From Bacteroides nordii WAL 11050 = JCM 12987 (lineage in GTDB: Bacteria > Bacteroidota > Bacteroidia > Bacteroidales > Bacteroidaceae): a DNA stretch of 64,000 bases. The notes beneath the pieces are model-generated. The model saw nothing but the letters and a program-made list of their open reading frames with translations. It was not told the origin of the DNA and ran no database searches. Positions 44,738 through 53,812 of the stretch are shown here, piece by piece (positions within the stretch are counted from its first letter, which is position 1; each line of letters starts with the position of its first letter). Position numbers and translations under genes: made by a program. The stretch is from NCBI GenBank assembly GCA_000613465.1, contig BAJA01000030.1, positions 1-64,000 of the forward strand, read 5' to 3'.

Positions 44738-46645
44738 ATGAAAATACTATCAATTCACGATCTTGAAAAGATCAGAAGAAGTGCGGAGACTGCCCTCCGT
44801 TTACGTGAAGAGAGCAATGATAAAGTAACTGAAAACAGTTGTGGGCTGGCTCTTGGTTCACAACATTTGCAGATTCTGATCTGTGGAGGTACGGGCTGCA
44901 AAGCATCTTCCAGTCACCTTATTGCTGACAATCTGAACAAAATACTTAAAGAAAGCGGAATAGCAGACAAAGTAGAAGTAATCACGACCGGATGCTTTGG
45001 TTTTTTTGAAAAAGGTCCTATCGTAAAAATCATTCCGGACAACACTTTCTATACTCAAGTCACCCCCGAAGATGCCGAAGAAATTGTAAAGGAGCATATT
45101 ATAGGAGGAAAGAAAATAGAACGCCTGCTGTACACTGATCCTAAGACGGAACAAAAAGTAAGTGACTCCAAACACATGGATTTCTATCGGAAGCAATTAC
45201 GAATTGCATTGCGTAATTGCGGATTTATAGATCCGGAGAATATAGAAGAATACATCGCACGTAATGGTTATGTAGCTTTAGCAAACTACTTGCTCAACCA
45301 TACTCCGGATAAAGTGATAGATGTAATCAAACGCTCTGGACTACGTGGACGGGGAGGTGGTGGATTTCCCACAGGTCTGAAATGGGAACTGACTGCCCGT
45401 CAGGAATCCGACATTAAATATGTAGTCTGTAACGCTGATGAAGGAGATCCGGGAGCATTTATGGATCGTTCAATCATGGAAGGTGATCCCCATTCTATTA
45501 TTGAGGCAATGGCTTTGTGCGGATACTCCATCGGAGCCTCCAAAGGCTTGGTATACATCCGTGCAGAATATCCGCTCGCCATACATCGGTTGAAAACAGC
45601 CATCACACAGGCCCGTGAATACGGATTATTAGGCGGACACATATTAGGAACAGATTTCTGCTTTGATATAGATATAAGATATGGAGCCGGTGCATTTGTG
45701 TGCGGTGAAGAAACTGCACTCATCCATTCAATGGAAGGTAAAAGGGGAGAACCTACTTTGAAACCACCTTTCCCGGCTGAATCGGGATACCAAAACCAAC
45801 CAACCAATGTGAACAATGTGGAAACATTAGCAAATATACCTATTATATTAATCAACGGAGCCGAATGGTTTGCTTCCATCGGTACAGAACGCTCTAAAGG
45901 GACGAAAGTTTTCGCTTTAGCCGGAAAGATTAATAATGTAGGATTGATAGAGGTTCCAATGGGAACAACACTACGGGAAGTAATTTATGAAATAGGCGGA
46001 GGAATCAAAGGAGATAAAAAGTTTAAAGCTGTACAAACAGGAGGCCCGTCAGGTGGTTGCCTCACAGAAAAACACCTCGATACACCCATCGACTTCGATA
46101 ACCTGCTTGCTGCCGGTTCTATGATGGGGTCCGGAGGAATGATTGTTATGGACGAAGACGATTGTATGGTATCGGTAGCCCGCTTCTTCCTTGATTTCAC
46201 GGTAGAAGAGTCCTGTGGCAAGTGTACCCCTTGTCGTATCGGTAATAAACGATTATTGGAACTACTCAATAAAATAACGGAAGGTAAAGCTACAGAAAAA
46301 GATCTACAGACGCTGCAAACGCTTGGTAAAGTTATAAAAGATACCGCGCTGTGTGGATTGGGACAGACATCTCCCAACCCGGTATTGTCTACATTGGATA
46401 ACTTTTATGATGAATACATAGAGCATGTACGGGATAAGACTTGCCGTGCCAAACAATGTAAATCTCTGCTCACGTACTATATCAATCCCGATCTGTGTAT
46501 CGGTTGTCACCTTTGTGCCAAAAACTGTCCGGCAGATGCCATCATAGGTCTGCCACGTAAACCACATACTGTTCTTCCCGAAAAATGTATCAAGTGTGGT
46601 ATGTGTATGGCACGCTGTAAATTTAACGCAATCTCTGTATGCTAA
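44738..46645 (+). CDS. hydB: NAD-dependent [FeFe] hydrogenase, NuoF-like flavoprotein subunit
   Basis: This 635-residue subunit has an N-terminal thioredoxin-like [2Fe-2S] domain (ICGGTGCKASSS, TTGCFGFFEKGP). The NuoF core has GRGGGGFPTGLKW and NADEGDPGAFMDRS for FMN and NAD, then the [4Fe-4S] site SCGKCTPCRIG. A C-terminal two-[4Fe-4S] ferredoxin follows (CIGCHLCAKNC, CIKCGMCMARC). This is the HydB/HymB type of trimeric NAD-linked hydrogenases, several of which are electron-bifurcating. The operon order is B-A-C, and the catalytic subunit starts 11 bp after this gene. It probably works in the cytoplasm to link NADH and ferredoxin to H2. Confidence 0.93.
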   Translation: MKILSIHDLEKIRRSAETALRLREESNDKVTENSCGLALGSQHLQILICGGTGCKASSSHLIADNLNKILKESGIADKVEVITTGCFGFFEKGPIVKIIPDNTFYTQVTPEDAEEIVKEHIIGGKKIERLLYTDPKTEQKVSDSKHMDFYRKQLRIALRNCGFIDPENIEEYIARNGYVALANYLLNHTPDKVIDVIKRSGLRGRGGGGFPTGLKWELTARQESDIKYVVCNADEGDPGAFMDRSIMEGDPHSIIEAMALCGYSIGASKGLVYIRAEYPLAIHRLKTAITQAREYGLLGGHILGTDFCFDIDIRYGAGAFVCGEETALIHSMEGKRGEPTLKPPFPAESGYQNQPTNVNNVETLANIPIILINGAEWFASIGTERSKGTKVFALAGKINNVGLIEVPMGTTLREVIYEIGGGIKGDKKFKAVQTGGPSGGCLTEKHLDTPIDFDNLLAAGSMMGSGGMIVMDEDDCMVSVARFFLDFTVEESCGKCTPCRIGNKRLLELLNKITEGKATEKDLQTLQTLGKVIKDTALCGLGQTSPNPVLSTLDNFYDEYIEHVRDKTCRAKQCKSLLTYYINPDLCIGCHLCAKNCPADAIIGLPRKPHTVLPEKCIKCGMCMARCKFNAISVC

Positions 46646-46656
46646 TCTCAAACACT

Positions 46657-48423
46657 ATGGAAACCAAAGAAGTAACACTACAAATAGACCGTCACTCGAT
46701 AACCGTACCTGTTGGTACTACTATTTTGGAAGCCGCCACCGAAATCGGCATAAACATACCAACCCTCTGCCACATTGACCTGAAGGGTACTTGTATCAAA
46801 AACAATCCAGCTTCCTGCCGTATCTGTGTGGTAGAGGTGGAGGGTAGAAAGAATCTTGCTCCTGCCTGTGCCACTAAATGTACAGAAGGGATGACAGTGC
46901 GTACCAGTACACTACGAGTGATGAATGCACGAAAAATAGTAGCTGAACTTATTCTGTCCGATCACCCGAATGACTGTCTGACCTGCCCAAAATCCGGCAA
47001 TTGTGAATTGCAGAATCTTGCTCTTCGTTTCAACGTACGCGAAATGCCATTCACTGGCGGAGAGCTTTCATTGCGTAAACGGGAAGTAACTTCTTCCATC
47101 GTTCGCAACATGGATAAATGTATTTTTTGCAGACGATGTGAAAGCGTTTGCAATGATGTACAGACAGTAGGTGCCTTGGGAGCCGTACGCAGAGGTTTCA
47201 ATACCACCATTGCTCCTGCATTTGACAAAAAAATGAGTGAAAGTGAATGCACTTATTGCGGACAATGCGTTGCTGTTTGTCCGGTAGGAGCGCTGACTGA
47301 GCGCGATCATACCAACCGGCTTCTTGAAGATCTGGACGATCCTGATAAAGTGGTTATTGTACAAACAGCTCCTGCTGTACGCGTGGCCTTAGGAGAGGAA
47401 TTCGGTTTGCCCGCCGGTACCCCGGTTACAGGCAAAATGGTATATGCCCTCCGCGAATTAGGTTTCAATTATGTATTCGATACCGATTTTGCAGCTGATC
47501 TTACTATTATGGAAGAAGGAACAGAAGTGCTGGACAGACTCACACGCTTCCTAAACGGGGATAAAAATGTATGTTTGCCTATCCTGACTTCCTGTTGCCC
47601 GGCATGGGTGAACTTCTTTGAACATCATTTTCCCGATTTACTAAATATCCCATCTACGGCTCGTTCTCCGCAACAAATGTTCGGTTCCATAGCCAAGACA
47701 TATTGGGCAGAGAAAATGGGTATTCCACGTGAAAAATTAGTAGTGGTTTCCATCATGCCTTGCCTGGCAAAGAAATACGAATGCGACCGGGAAGAGTTTA
47801 AAGTCAATGGCAATCCCGATGTGGATTATTCCATCTCCACCCGCGAACTGGCTACACTTATCAAACGTGCTAATATTGGTTTCAACCTGTTACCAAACAG
47901 TGAATTTGACAATCCAATGGGAGAATCAACGGGAGCCGGTGTGATCTTCGGAACAACCGGTGGAGTTATGGAAGCTGCCTTACGATCCGTATATGAAATC
48001 TATACAGGTACCACACTGGAAAATGTAAACTTTGAGCATGTCAGAGGATTAGAAGGAGTACGCCGGGCTACTATCAACCTGAATGGCTTTGAGTTGAAAG
48101 TGGGGATTGCTCATGGTTTAGGAAATGCACGCCGCTTGTTGGAAGATATCCGAAACGGACATAATGAGTACCATGCTATCGAAATTATGGCTTGTCCCGG
48201 AGGATGTATTGGTGGTGGAGGGCAACCGCTCCATCACGGACGGGCAGATATACTGTATGCACGTTCTCGTGCTTTATATGAAGAAGATGCGCAGAAACCT
48301 TTGCGGAAATCACACGAGAATCCGTATATTCAAAAACTTTATGAAGAATATTTGGGTAAACCTCTCAGTGAGAAAGCACATATGCTACTGCACACACATT
48401 ATTTCAATAAAGCCATTGATTAA
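46657..48423 (+). CDS. hydA: [FeFe] hydrogenase catalytic subunit
   Basis: This 588-residue enzyme carries an N-terminal [2Fe-2S] plant-type site (CHIDLKGTC, CRIC), the His-ligated [4Fe-4S] motif HPNDCLTCPKSGNC, two ferredoxin clusters (CIFCRRCESVC, CTYCGQCVAVC) and the H-cluster domain. The last has the three signatures TSCCPAW (residues 311-317), MPCLAKKYE and MACPGGCIGGGG. It lacks a signal peptide and a long C-terminal ferredoxin extension. I start at METKEV (46657); an ATG at 46639 overlaps hydB. With NuoF- and NuoE-like partners it fits the trimeric (group A3-like) hydrogenases. Confidence 0.95.
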   Translation: METKEVTLQIDRHSITVPVGTTILEAATEIGINIPTLCHIDLKGTCIKNNPASCRICVVEVEGRKNLAPACATKCTEGMTVRTSTLRVMNARKIVAELILSDHPNDCLTCPKSGNCELQNLALRFNVREMPFTGGELSLRKREVTSSIVRNMDKCIFCRRCESVCNDVQTVGALGAVRRGFNTTIAPAFDKKMSESECTYCGQCVAVCPVGALTERDHTNRLLEDLDDPDKVVIVQTAPAVRVALGEEFGLPAGTPVTGKMVYALRELGFNYVFDTDFAADLTIMEEGTEVLDRLTRFLNGDKNVCLPILTSCCPAWVNFFEHHFPDLLNIPSTARSPQQMFGSIAKTYWAEKMGIPREKLVVVSIMPCLAKKYECDREEFKVNGNPDVDYSISTRELATLIKRANIGFNLLPNSEFDNPMGESTGAGVIFGTTGGVMEAALRSVYEIYTGTTLENVNFEHVRGLEGVRRATINLNGFELKVGIAHGLGNARRLLEDIRNGHNEYHAIEIMACPGGCIGGGGQPLHHGRADILYARSRALYEEDAQKPLRKSHENPYIQKLYEEYLGKPLSEKAHMLLHTHYFNKAID

Positions 48424-48441
48424 CGCCTAAAAAGTAAAACT

Positions 48442-48969
48442 ATGTCAGATATAAAATTAGCATGTACAGTAGTTGAACAAGTAAAAGCAATTTGTGATAT
48501 ACACGGAAATACTCCGGGAGAACTCATCAATATTCTCCATGAAGCTCAGCATCTCTATGGTTACCTGCCCGAAGAGATGCAACGTATTATAGCCCATAAA
48601 CTCAATATCCCTGTATCAAAAGTATATGGAGTAGTTACTTTCTATACATTCTTTACAATGACTCCCAAAGGGAAACACCCTATCTCAGTTTGTATGGGGA
48701 CTGCCTGCTATGTAAGAGGTTCGGAAAAATTATTAGAAGAATTCAAACGTATTTTAGGTATCGAAGTAGGAGAGACCACACCGGATGGAAAGTTTTCATT
48801 AGATTGCCTCCGCTGTGTGGGAGCCTGTGGCCTTGCCCCCGTAGTGATGATAGGAGAGAAAGTATATGGACGCCTTCAACCAGTAGACATAAAAAAGATT
48901 CTGGATGACTTAGATGTGCTTCCCGCACGGGGAAGTACGGCGGGCGATGGGAATATAGACAAGAGATAA
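48442..48969 (+). CDS. hydC: NuoE-like [2Fe-2S] subunit of the hydrogenase
   Basis: The 175-residue protein has the thioredoxin-like [2Fe-2S] fold of NuoE/HymA: the helix region LINILHEAQHLYGYLPEEMQ, and the cluster cysteines in CMGTACYVRGSEK and CLRCVGACGLAP. It should feed electrons between HydB and HydA. It lies 18 bp after hydA and is the last gene of the operon; a GTGTAC-type hairpin follows. Confidence 0.92.
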   Translation: MSDIKLACTVVEQVKAICDIHGNTPGELINILHEAQHLYGYLPEEMQRIIAHKLNIPVSKVYGVVTFYTFFTMTPKGKHPISVCMGTACYVRGSEKLLEEFKRILGIEVGETTPDGKFSLDCLRCVGACGLAPVVMIGEKVYGRLQPVDIKKILDDLDVLPARGSTAGDGNIDKR

Positions 48970-48994
48970 CAGGCTGATTATCAATGAATACAAG

Positions 48995-49030
48995 AGTGTA
49001 CAGTTTTGCATGATAAAAATGTACACTTTT
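48995..49030 (+). terminator. Hairpin terminator after hydC
   Basis: AGTGTACA (48995-49002) pairs with TGTACACT (49020-49027), followed by TTT. The sequence AATGTACACTTTTATA is repeated about 22 bases further on. Confidence 0.6.
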
Positions 49031-49090
49031 ATATAACAAGAATGTACACTTTTATAATTGCTGATTCATTCTTGTTATACACACCTAATA

Positions 49091-49543
49091 TTACCAATGC
49101 ATTACTATCTTAAACTGACATTCTCCAGGATTATTTTCTGTTAGAAAGTCACTATAAGTCACATAGAAAGCAAACGAACCTACGGAATAATCATAGGAGA
49201 ACGTTTCTGCCCAATTCTTATTTCCCTCAGCATAATACATTACATAAGGAAGAGGAGTCTGGACCGGCGTATTACCATCATATTGAATCAGATATACCAT
49301 GACACTTCCTTTATCAAAGATATACTGATCTAAATACTTATCTTCAACGATACAACGAAAATAAGAATTATTTTCATTCACACCTCCTATACGCTCCCAG
49401 TTTTTAACAGTAATTGTATACGAATCCCAATTCTGAGTTTCATTAGAACCTCCACCTGGGCGATTATTCCAATTTGAATCAGTATCACTCTCACAAGCTC
49501 CGAGAGTGATAACCAGTAACAATAAAAATAAAATTTTCTTCAT
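49091..49543 (-). CDS. Hypothetical lipoprotein
   Basis: The 150-residue product has a lipoprotein signal with lipobox TLGACE (Cys17), a Gly/Asn-rich linker (NRPGGGSNE) and a beta-rich domain of about 110 residues rich in aromatic residues (YLDQYIFDKGSVMVYLIQYD). I do not recognise the family; it resembles small Bacteroides surface lipoproteins. The acetyltransferase gene is 30 bp upstream, so the two could be co-transcribed. Confidence 0.75.
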   Translation of the reverse strand: MKKILFLLLLVITLGACESDTDSNWNNRPGGGSNETQNWDSYTITVKNWERIGGVNENNSYFRCIVEDKYLDQYIFDKGSVMVYLIQYDGNTPVQTPLPYVMYYAEGNKNWAETFSYDYSVGSFAFYVTYSDFLTENNPGECQFKIVMHW

Positions 49544-49573
49544 CTTCTTAAATTATAATATATTAGTAATACT

Positions 49574-50017
49574 TTATCTATTCCACTTCATTACAAGCTC
49601 TTGTTCGCCTGTTTCTTCTTCTACATGCTTCTCTACAAACCTAAACCCCTGTTTCTCATAAAAAGCCACTGATGGTTCATTTTTAGCATATACCCTTAGT
49701 GTTATCTCAGGATATATCTTTTTTACGTATTCTATCAATGCCTTTCCAATACCTGTACCTTGTGCTTCTGGTATTACAAATATAGCAGCCAAATAGTTGC
49801 CTACCATCGAAATAAAACCTTGCACAGACTTTGTTTTTTCATCTTCAAATACATATGTATCACTTCCCGGAAGATAAACATTCCGCATATCTTCTTGTTT
49901 TCCAATCCAATACATAGCAGGAATAAAATGATGTGCCAAGATAGAGGCTTCTAACCAAATGCGTATCACCCTGTCTGTATCTTGAGAATTATAGCTTCTT
50001 ATCATATTTTGATTCAA
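49574..50017 (-). CDS. GNAT family N-acetyltransferase
   Basis: This 147-residue acetyltransferase has the GNAT fold: an acceptor-side helix (RVIRIWLEASILAHHFI), beta-4 strand YLAAIFVIP, the acetyl-CoA pyrophosphate loop EAQGTGIGKALI and the C-terminal SVAFYEKQGFRFVEK. The substrate is unknown. The true start may be the ATG four codons later (50005, MIRSYNSQD), the more usual beginning for this group. Its -7 box overlaps that of the divergent VOC gene. Confidence 0.88.
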   Translation of the reverse strand: MNQNMIRSYNSQDTDRVIRIWLEASILAHHFIPAMYWIGKQEDMRNVYLPGSDTYVFEDEKTKSVQGFISMVGNYLAAIFVIPEAQGTGIGKALIEYVKKIYPEITLRVYAKNEPSVAFYEKQGFRFVEKHVEEETGEQELVMKWNR

Positions 50018-50046
50018 ATCAAATGGTTCGTATTCAACTTTATTTA

Positions 50047-50062
50047 TCTTTGCAAAGATACT
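50047..50062. promoter_or_regulatory. Palindromic overlapping -7 boxes of a divergent promoter
   Basis: TATCTTTGCAAAGATA is a perfect 16-base palindrome. Read on + it gives TATCTTTG for the VOC gene; on - it gives TATCTTTG for the acetyltransferase gene. Polymerase could bind only one direction at a time. Confidence 0.5.
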
Positions 50063-50119
50063 TGATTTACATTATTATACACTCATAAAAGAAGAGAAAT
50101 AACCATTTATAAAATAACC

Positions 50120-50506
50120 ATGTATATTCATCACATTGCACTTTGGACCACTCAATTAGAAGAGTTAAGACAGTTTTACATTACTTATTTCAATGGAACA
50201 AGTAATGAAAAGTACGTAAATCCTGCAAAAGGTTTCGAATCCTACCTTATCAGCTTTGATGGAGGAGGCGCTTTAATCGAAATGATGCGTAAAACGGATG
50301 TTACTTCTCCGGCAGACAAGATTCCGCACATTGGTTTGGCACACTTTTCTGTTTCAGCAGGTAGTAAAGAAGCAGTTCTTGAACTTACAGAACGTTTGCG
50401 CCACAATGGGTTTGTAGTAGCCAGTGAACCCCGTACCACGGGCGATGGATTCTTTGAAAGCGCTATCCTCGATCCGGATGGAAACCTGGTAGAGATTACT
50501 ATTTAG
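50120..50506 (+). CDS. VOC-family (glyoxalase/bleomycin-resistance fold) protein
   Basis: The 128-residue protein has paired beta-alpha-beta modules. The first begins MYIHHIALWTTQLEELRQFY, with a metal-binding His in HHIAL; the second ends FFESAILDPDGNLVEITI, with the Glu at the usual ligand place. Such proteins include glyoxalases, epimerases and resistance proteins. The substrate is unknown. It is monocistronic and followed by a dispersed repeat element. Confidence 0.88.
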   Translation: MYIHHIALWTTQLEELRQFYITYFNGTSNEKYVNPAKGFESYLISFDGGGALIEMMRKTDVTSPADKIPHIGLAHFSVSAGSKEAVLELTERLRHNGFVVASEPRTTGDGFFESAILDPDGNLVEITI

Positions 50507-50513
50507 CATATAG

Positions 50514-50607
50514 TTCACCACAAAGCCACACAGAGTTTCACCAAGTTTTAATTATTATAAATCAGATAAATAGTACTCTGTGTAACTCAGTGAAACTCTG
50601 TAGTAAA
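50514..50607. repeat. Dispersed inverted-repeat element, copy C (short)
   Basis: Ends TTCACCACAAAGCCACACAG and CTCTGTGTAACTCAGTGAAACT-like sequence match the ends of copies A and B, but the internal hairpin seen there is missing. It lies in the 472-bp gap after the VOC gene. Confidence 0.55.
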
Positions 50608-50684
50608 ACTTTAATACAATAGGAACAGGCCGATTTCCCTTGATTAATAAGTCTTGTAAAATATCAGAAAGACTCCATACATTG

Positions 50685-50763
50685 CTCTACGAGAATCGGC
50701 CCGTTCCTCGTAGAGTTTCACCCCGATCTCCGTAGAGTTTCGACCCGTTTCTCGTAGAGAAAA
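50685..50763. repeat. 22-bp tandem repeats with an inverted first unit
   Basis: CGTAGAG units begin at 50709, 50731 and 50753, spacing 22 bases, separated by TTTC-A/G-ACCCG-type sequence. An inverted CTCTACGAG precedes them at 50685. Only 2-3 units and no spacers, so this is not a CRISPR array. The remaining gap to 50978 holds a small hairpin near 50898-50922 and nothing else I can support. Confidence 0.5.
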
Positions 50764-50978
50764 AAGTGTTCATATATATTGCTAATAATCAAGCAATTAC
50801 AAATATAAAAATTGTAGTATTTTTCTACCATGCAACACCAGCTCTTTTTCTGTTGCGTGCAGCCCATGCATCTCTGAATTAATTACAACACTAAGTACTT
50901 CCCCATGCGGGAAGCACTCAAAAACGGAGAAGAAATAAACAAAATCCCACTAACATGGTTTTCAACTACTGATTCGCA

Positions 50979-52612
50979 TTATTTAATAAAGATAGCATCA
51001 ACTGATGCACTGGTACAGTGAATAGTAGCTCCTTCTTCATAACTTATATTATCAAGCACAAGCATACAAGAGTCATTACGAGTGATAAATAACCCCAAAC
51101 TTACCGAATCGGCTACCTCATTCTGCATCCAGACACGATGAGAGTTCATATATGCATTTATATCACGCTTATAATCACCCTATCATCAGATGCACGCCGA
51201 ATTGTTATTACTCCATCTTTTACTTTACTAATATATTCTTTTCTATCATAAGTACGCATAGGATAATAACGAGTATATCCTTCTATATTGATTCCTGACG
51301 GAAAAACAGGACTCATGTAATGCCAGTTACGCTTAGTTGAAATGTCGCATTCCCCATATTCCTTTTTCATATAATCAGAACCTGTTTCATCCTTTAAATA
51401 AGAATAACATGCTTCCAGTTCCCGGGCATCTTTCCACCTCAAAGAATCAGTTTCATTAAATACGACTCCTTGTTTTAACTTATGAGTAACAGAATCCAGC
51501 ATATCAAGCCTGGAAATATATCTTTCTAACCTCTGTTTCTGTGAATGAATGCCTATACTTCGGGCACTAATGCCAGGGATAAAAGTCAAAATCACAATAC
51601 AGATACTACTCACTACAGCCATCAACTGATAGTTTCCTATCTTCCGGGAAAACAAGAAAAAGATATAAAATGTCATCAAAATACCGGATATGAAGAGGTA
51701 AACTCTTGATGCCGTAAAGCTATAAGTCGTTATGCGCTCAATGGTTCCCACCCAGAAAAGAATAAGTGGCGGTATCGCAATCCAACTAAAATGGCTATAA
51801 AACCACCCATAAATATTTTTGGAAACAAGAAGCTGAAACATATGCCCTGCCATTGCAAAAATGGCCAACGCAAGTACCATATACCCAATCCCTCCCTTAG
51901 GCAACTCCCAATGAATGGCAATCGTTATGAAATAGATGTAAAGTATTGCCGTATAAACAATCACTGCCGGTGAAAGAATATAGTTTATAATAATTTCCAT
52001 AAACCGGGGAGTCGCATGCTCTTCACTTTCTTTCTCCTGCAAATGGCAATAAAGCAACGGAATCACAACAAACAGGCAGAACATATAAATATACTCAGGG
52101 AAATCATACCTCTCCATATTAAAGATGTATACCACAGAAGAATAAAGCCCCCATACAGCAAGCGCCAAAAGATGTCCGATAAAGAAAGCAAAAATCAGAC
52201 TTACAAACGTTTGCATACAATTTCGGGCAAAGGAAAGATTCTCCCACTTACATTTACATGCCAGCAGAATGAAAAATGCCAATATCAGTGTAAATGTATA
52301 AGAAATAGTAAATACAAAGTGACTCAAATCAACCCAAAGAAAGGGTAGAGGCAGTAATACCGACAAATAATACAATATTCTGCCCTTAGTAGGATACAAA
52401 AGCTGATGCAAGCTGTACACCAGTACCATAAAGGCCGGAAAAAGGGACATTACATCCCGTATATGCTTAATCAGCTCCGAAGAGGATTCCCAACTTAACT
52501 GATCTTCAATACAAAAGAATACAAAAAATAGCAAGCCCAATAATGCTTCCATCGGATACTTTTTCAAAGCTGAAATGATATCCGCACCAACCTTTGATAG
52601 ATTTATTTTCAT
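50979..52612 (-). pseudogene. DUF4153 multi-pass membrane protein, frameshifted (-1) near its end as sequenced
   Basis: The ATG at 52612 (MKINLSKVGADIIS) begins a protein with about ten to twelve membrane helices up to residue ~310, then a soluble part. The frame stops at 51158 after RVIISVI. Adding one A at 51169-51171 (ATAAG to ATAAAG) continues reading as RVIIKRDINAYMN and on for ~60 residues to a stop at 50979, giving 544 residues. The added part reads like protein, ending ...TSASVDAIFIK. Overall it fits the DUF4153 family of unknown function. A TACATTTG -7 box and a GGAGGAG ribosome site precede the ATG. Confidence 0.75.
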
Positions 52613-52633
52613 AAGTACTCCTCCAAATTTCCC

Positions 52634-52641
52634 CAAATGTA
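52634..52641 (-). promoter_or_regulatory. -7 box for the DUF4153 gene
   Basis: The minus strand reads TACATTTG, 22 bases before the ATG at 52612. It supports this start over longer frames. Confidence 0.55.
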
Positions 52642-52683
52642 CTAAAAAACGATAAAAGGCATACTTATTCCCTGCTTTTTTCT

Positions 52684-52691
52684 TATATTTG
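52684..52691 (+). promoter_or_regulatory. -7 box for the Nif3-like gene
   Basis: TATATTTG lies 22 bases before the ATG at 52713, supporting that start over an upstream TTG at 52689. Confidence 0.55.
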
Positions 52692-52712
52692 CAACCAAAT
52701 TTTCTACAAAGA

Positions 52713-53807
52713 ATGAAAATTAAAGAGATTGTAAGCGCCCTTGAACGGTTCGCGCCTCTGCCATTGCAAGACGGATTTGATAATGCCGGCCTGCAAATCG
52801 GATTGACAGATGCGGAAGCAACAGGGGCTTTGTTGTGTCTGGACGTTACCGAAGCCATTCTCGATGAAGCCATTGCAATGGGGTATAACCTTGTTATATC
52901 GCATCATCCCCTTATTTTTAAAGGCTACAAGTCTATCACAGGAAAAGACTATGTGGAACGTTGCATACTGAAAGCTATCAAGAATGATATTGTCATTTAT
53001 TCAGCTCATACCAACCTGGATAACGCTCCCGGAGGAGTGAACTTTAAGATAGCCGAGAAGATAGGACTAAAGAACGTACGCATACTTGATCCGAAAGAGA
53101 ATAGCCTGGTTAAGCTTGTTACATTTGTACCATTCGCACAGGCGGATGAAGTACGTAACGCCTTGTTTTCCGCAGGATGCGGATATATAGGTAATTATGA
53201 CTCATGCAGTTATAATCTTGAAGGAGAAGGAACATTCCGCGCACTGGAAGGAAGCAGTCCTTTCTGTGGAAACATCGGAGAGTTTCATCATGAAAGAGAA
53301 ATAAGAATTGAAACCATTCTTCCTGTATATAAGAAAGGAGAAGCGATTCGTGCTTTGCTTACTGCACATCCGTATGAAGAGCCGGCATTCGACATTTATC
53401 CACTCCAGAATTCCTGGCAACAGGCAGGAGCAGGGATAATAGGAGAGTTGGAGACTCCGGAAACTGAACTGGAATTCCTGAAACGTATCAAGAAAACGTT
53501 TGAAGTAGGCTGCCTGAAGCACAATAAACTATCCGGACGTGAAATACAAACCGTAGCACTTTGTGGCGGGGCTGGGGCTTTCTTGCTGCCATTGGCTATT
53601 CGAAACAGAGCAGATGTATTTATTACCGGTGAAATTAAATATCATGATTATTTCGGGCATGAAGCAGAAATTCTAATGGCCGAAATAGGACATTATGAAA
53701 GTGAACAGTATACAAAAGAAATTTTTTATTCCATAATCCGGGATTTATTTCCTAATGTTACACTCCAATTTAGTAAAGTGAACACAAATCCCATAAAATA
53801 TTTATAA
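52713..53807 (+). CDS. Nif3-like dinuclear metal-centre hexameric protein
   Basis: This 364-residue Nif3/YbgI-family protein has metal ligands in the N-terminal part (VISHHPLIFKGYKSI and YSAHTNLDNAPGGVN) and the C-terminal GEIKYHDYFGHEAE and MAEIGHYESEQYT. A PII-like insertion domain (residues about 125-225) makes it the long form. Members bind two metal ions and have been annotated as GTP cyclohydrolase type 2, without firm proof of function. It is directly upstream of the zinc-ribbon coiled-coil gene (6 bp), a pairing common in bacteria. Confidence 0.92.
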   Translation: MKIKEIVSALERFAPLPLQDGFDNAGLQIGLTDAEATGALLCLDVTEAILDEAIAMGYNLVISHHPLIFKGYKSITGKDYVERCILKAIKNDIVIYSAHTNLDNAPGGVNFKIAEKIGLKNVRILDPKENSLVKLVTFVPFAQADEVRNALFSAGCGYIGNYDSCSYNLEGEGTFRALEGSSPFCGNIGEFHHEREIRIETILPVYKKGEAIRALLTAHPYEEPAFDIYPLQNSWQQAGAGIIGELETPETELEFLKRIKKTFEVGCLKHNKLSGREIQTVALCGGAGAFLLPLAIRNRADVFITGEIKYHDYFGHEAEILMAEIGHYESEQYTKEIFYSIIRDLFPNVTLQFSKVNTNPIKYL

Positions 53808-53812
53808 GTAAA

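Noticed and set aside
52613..52873. Longer N-terminus for the DUF4153 protein
   Set aside because: The extension is basic and low-complexity, it crosses the divergent Nif3-like promoter, and a -7 box plus GGAGGAG sit just before ATG 52612.
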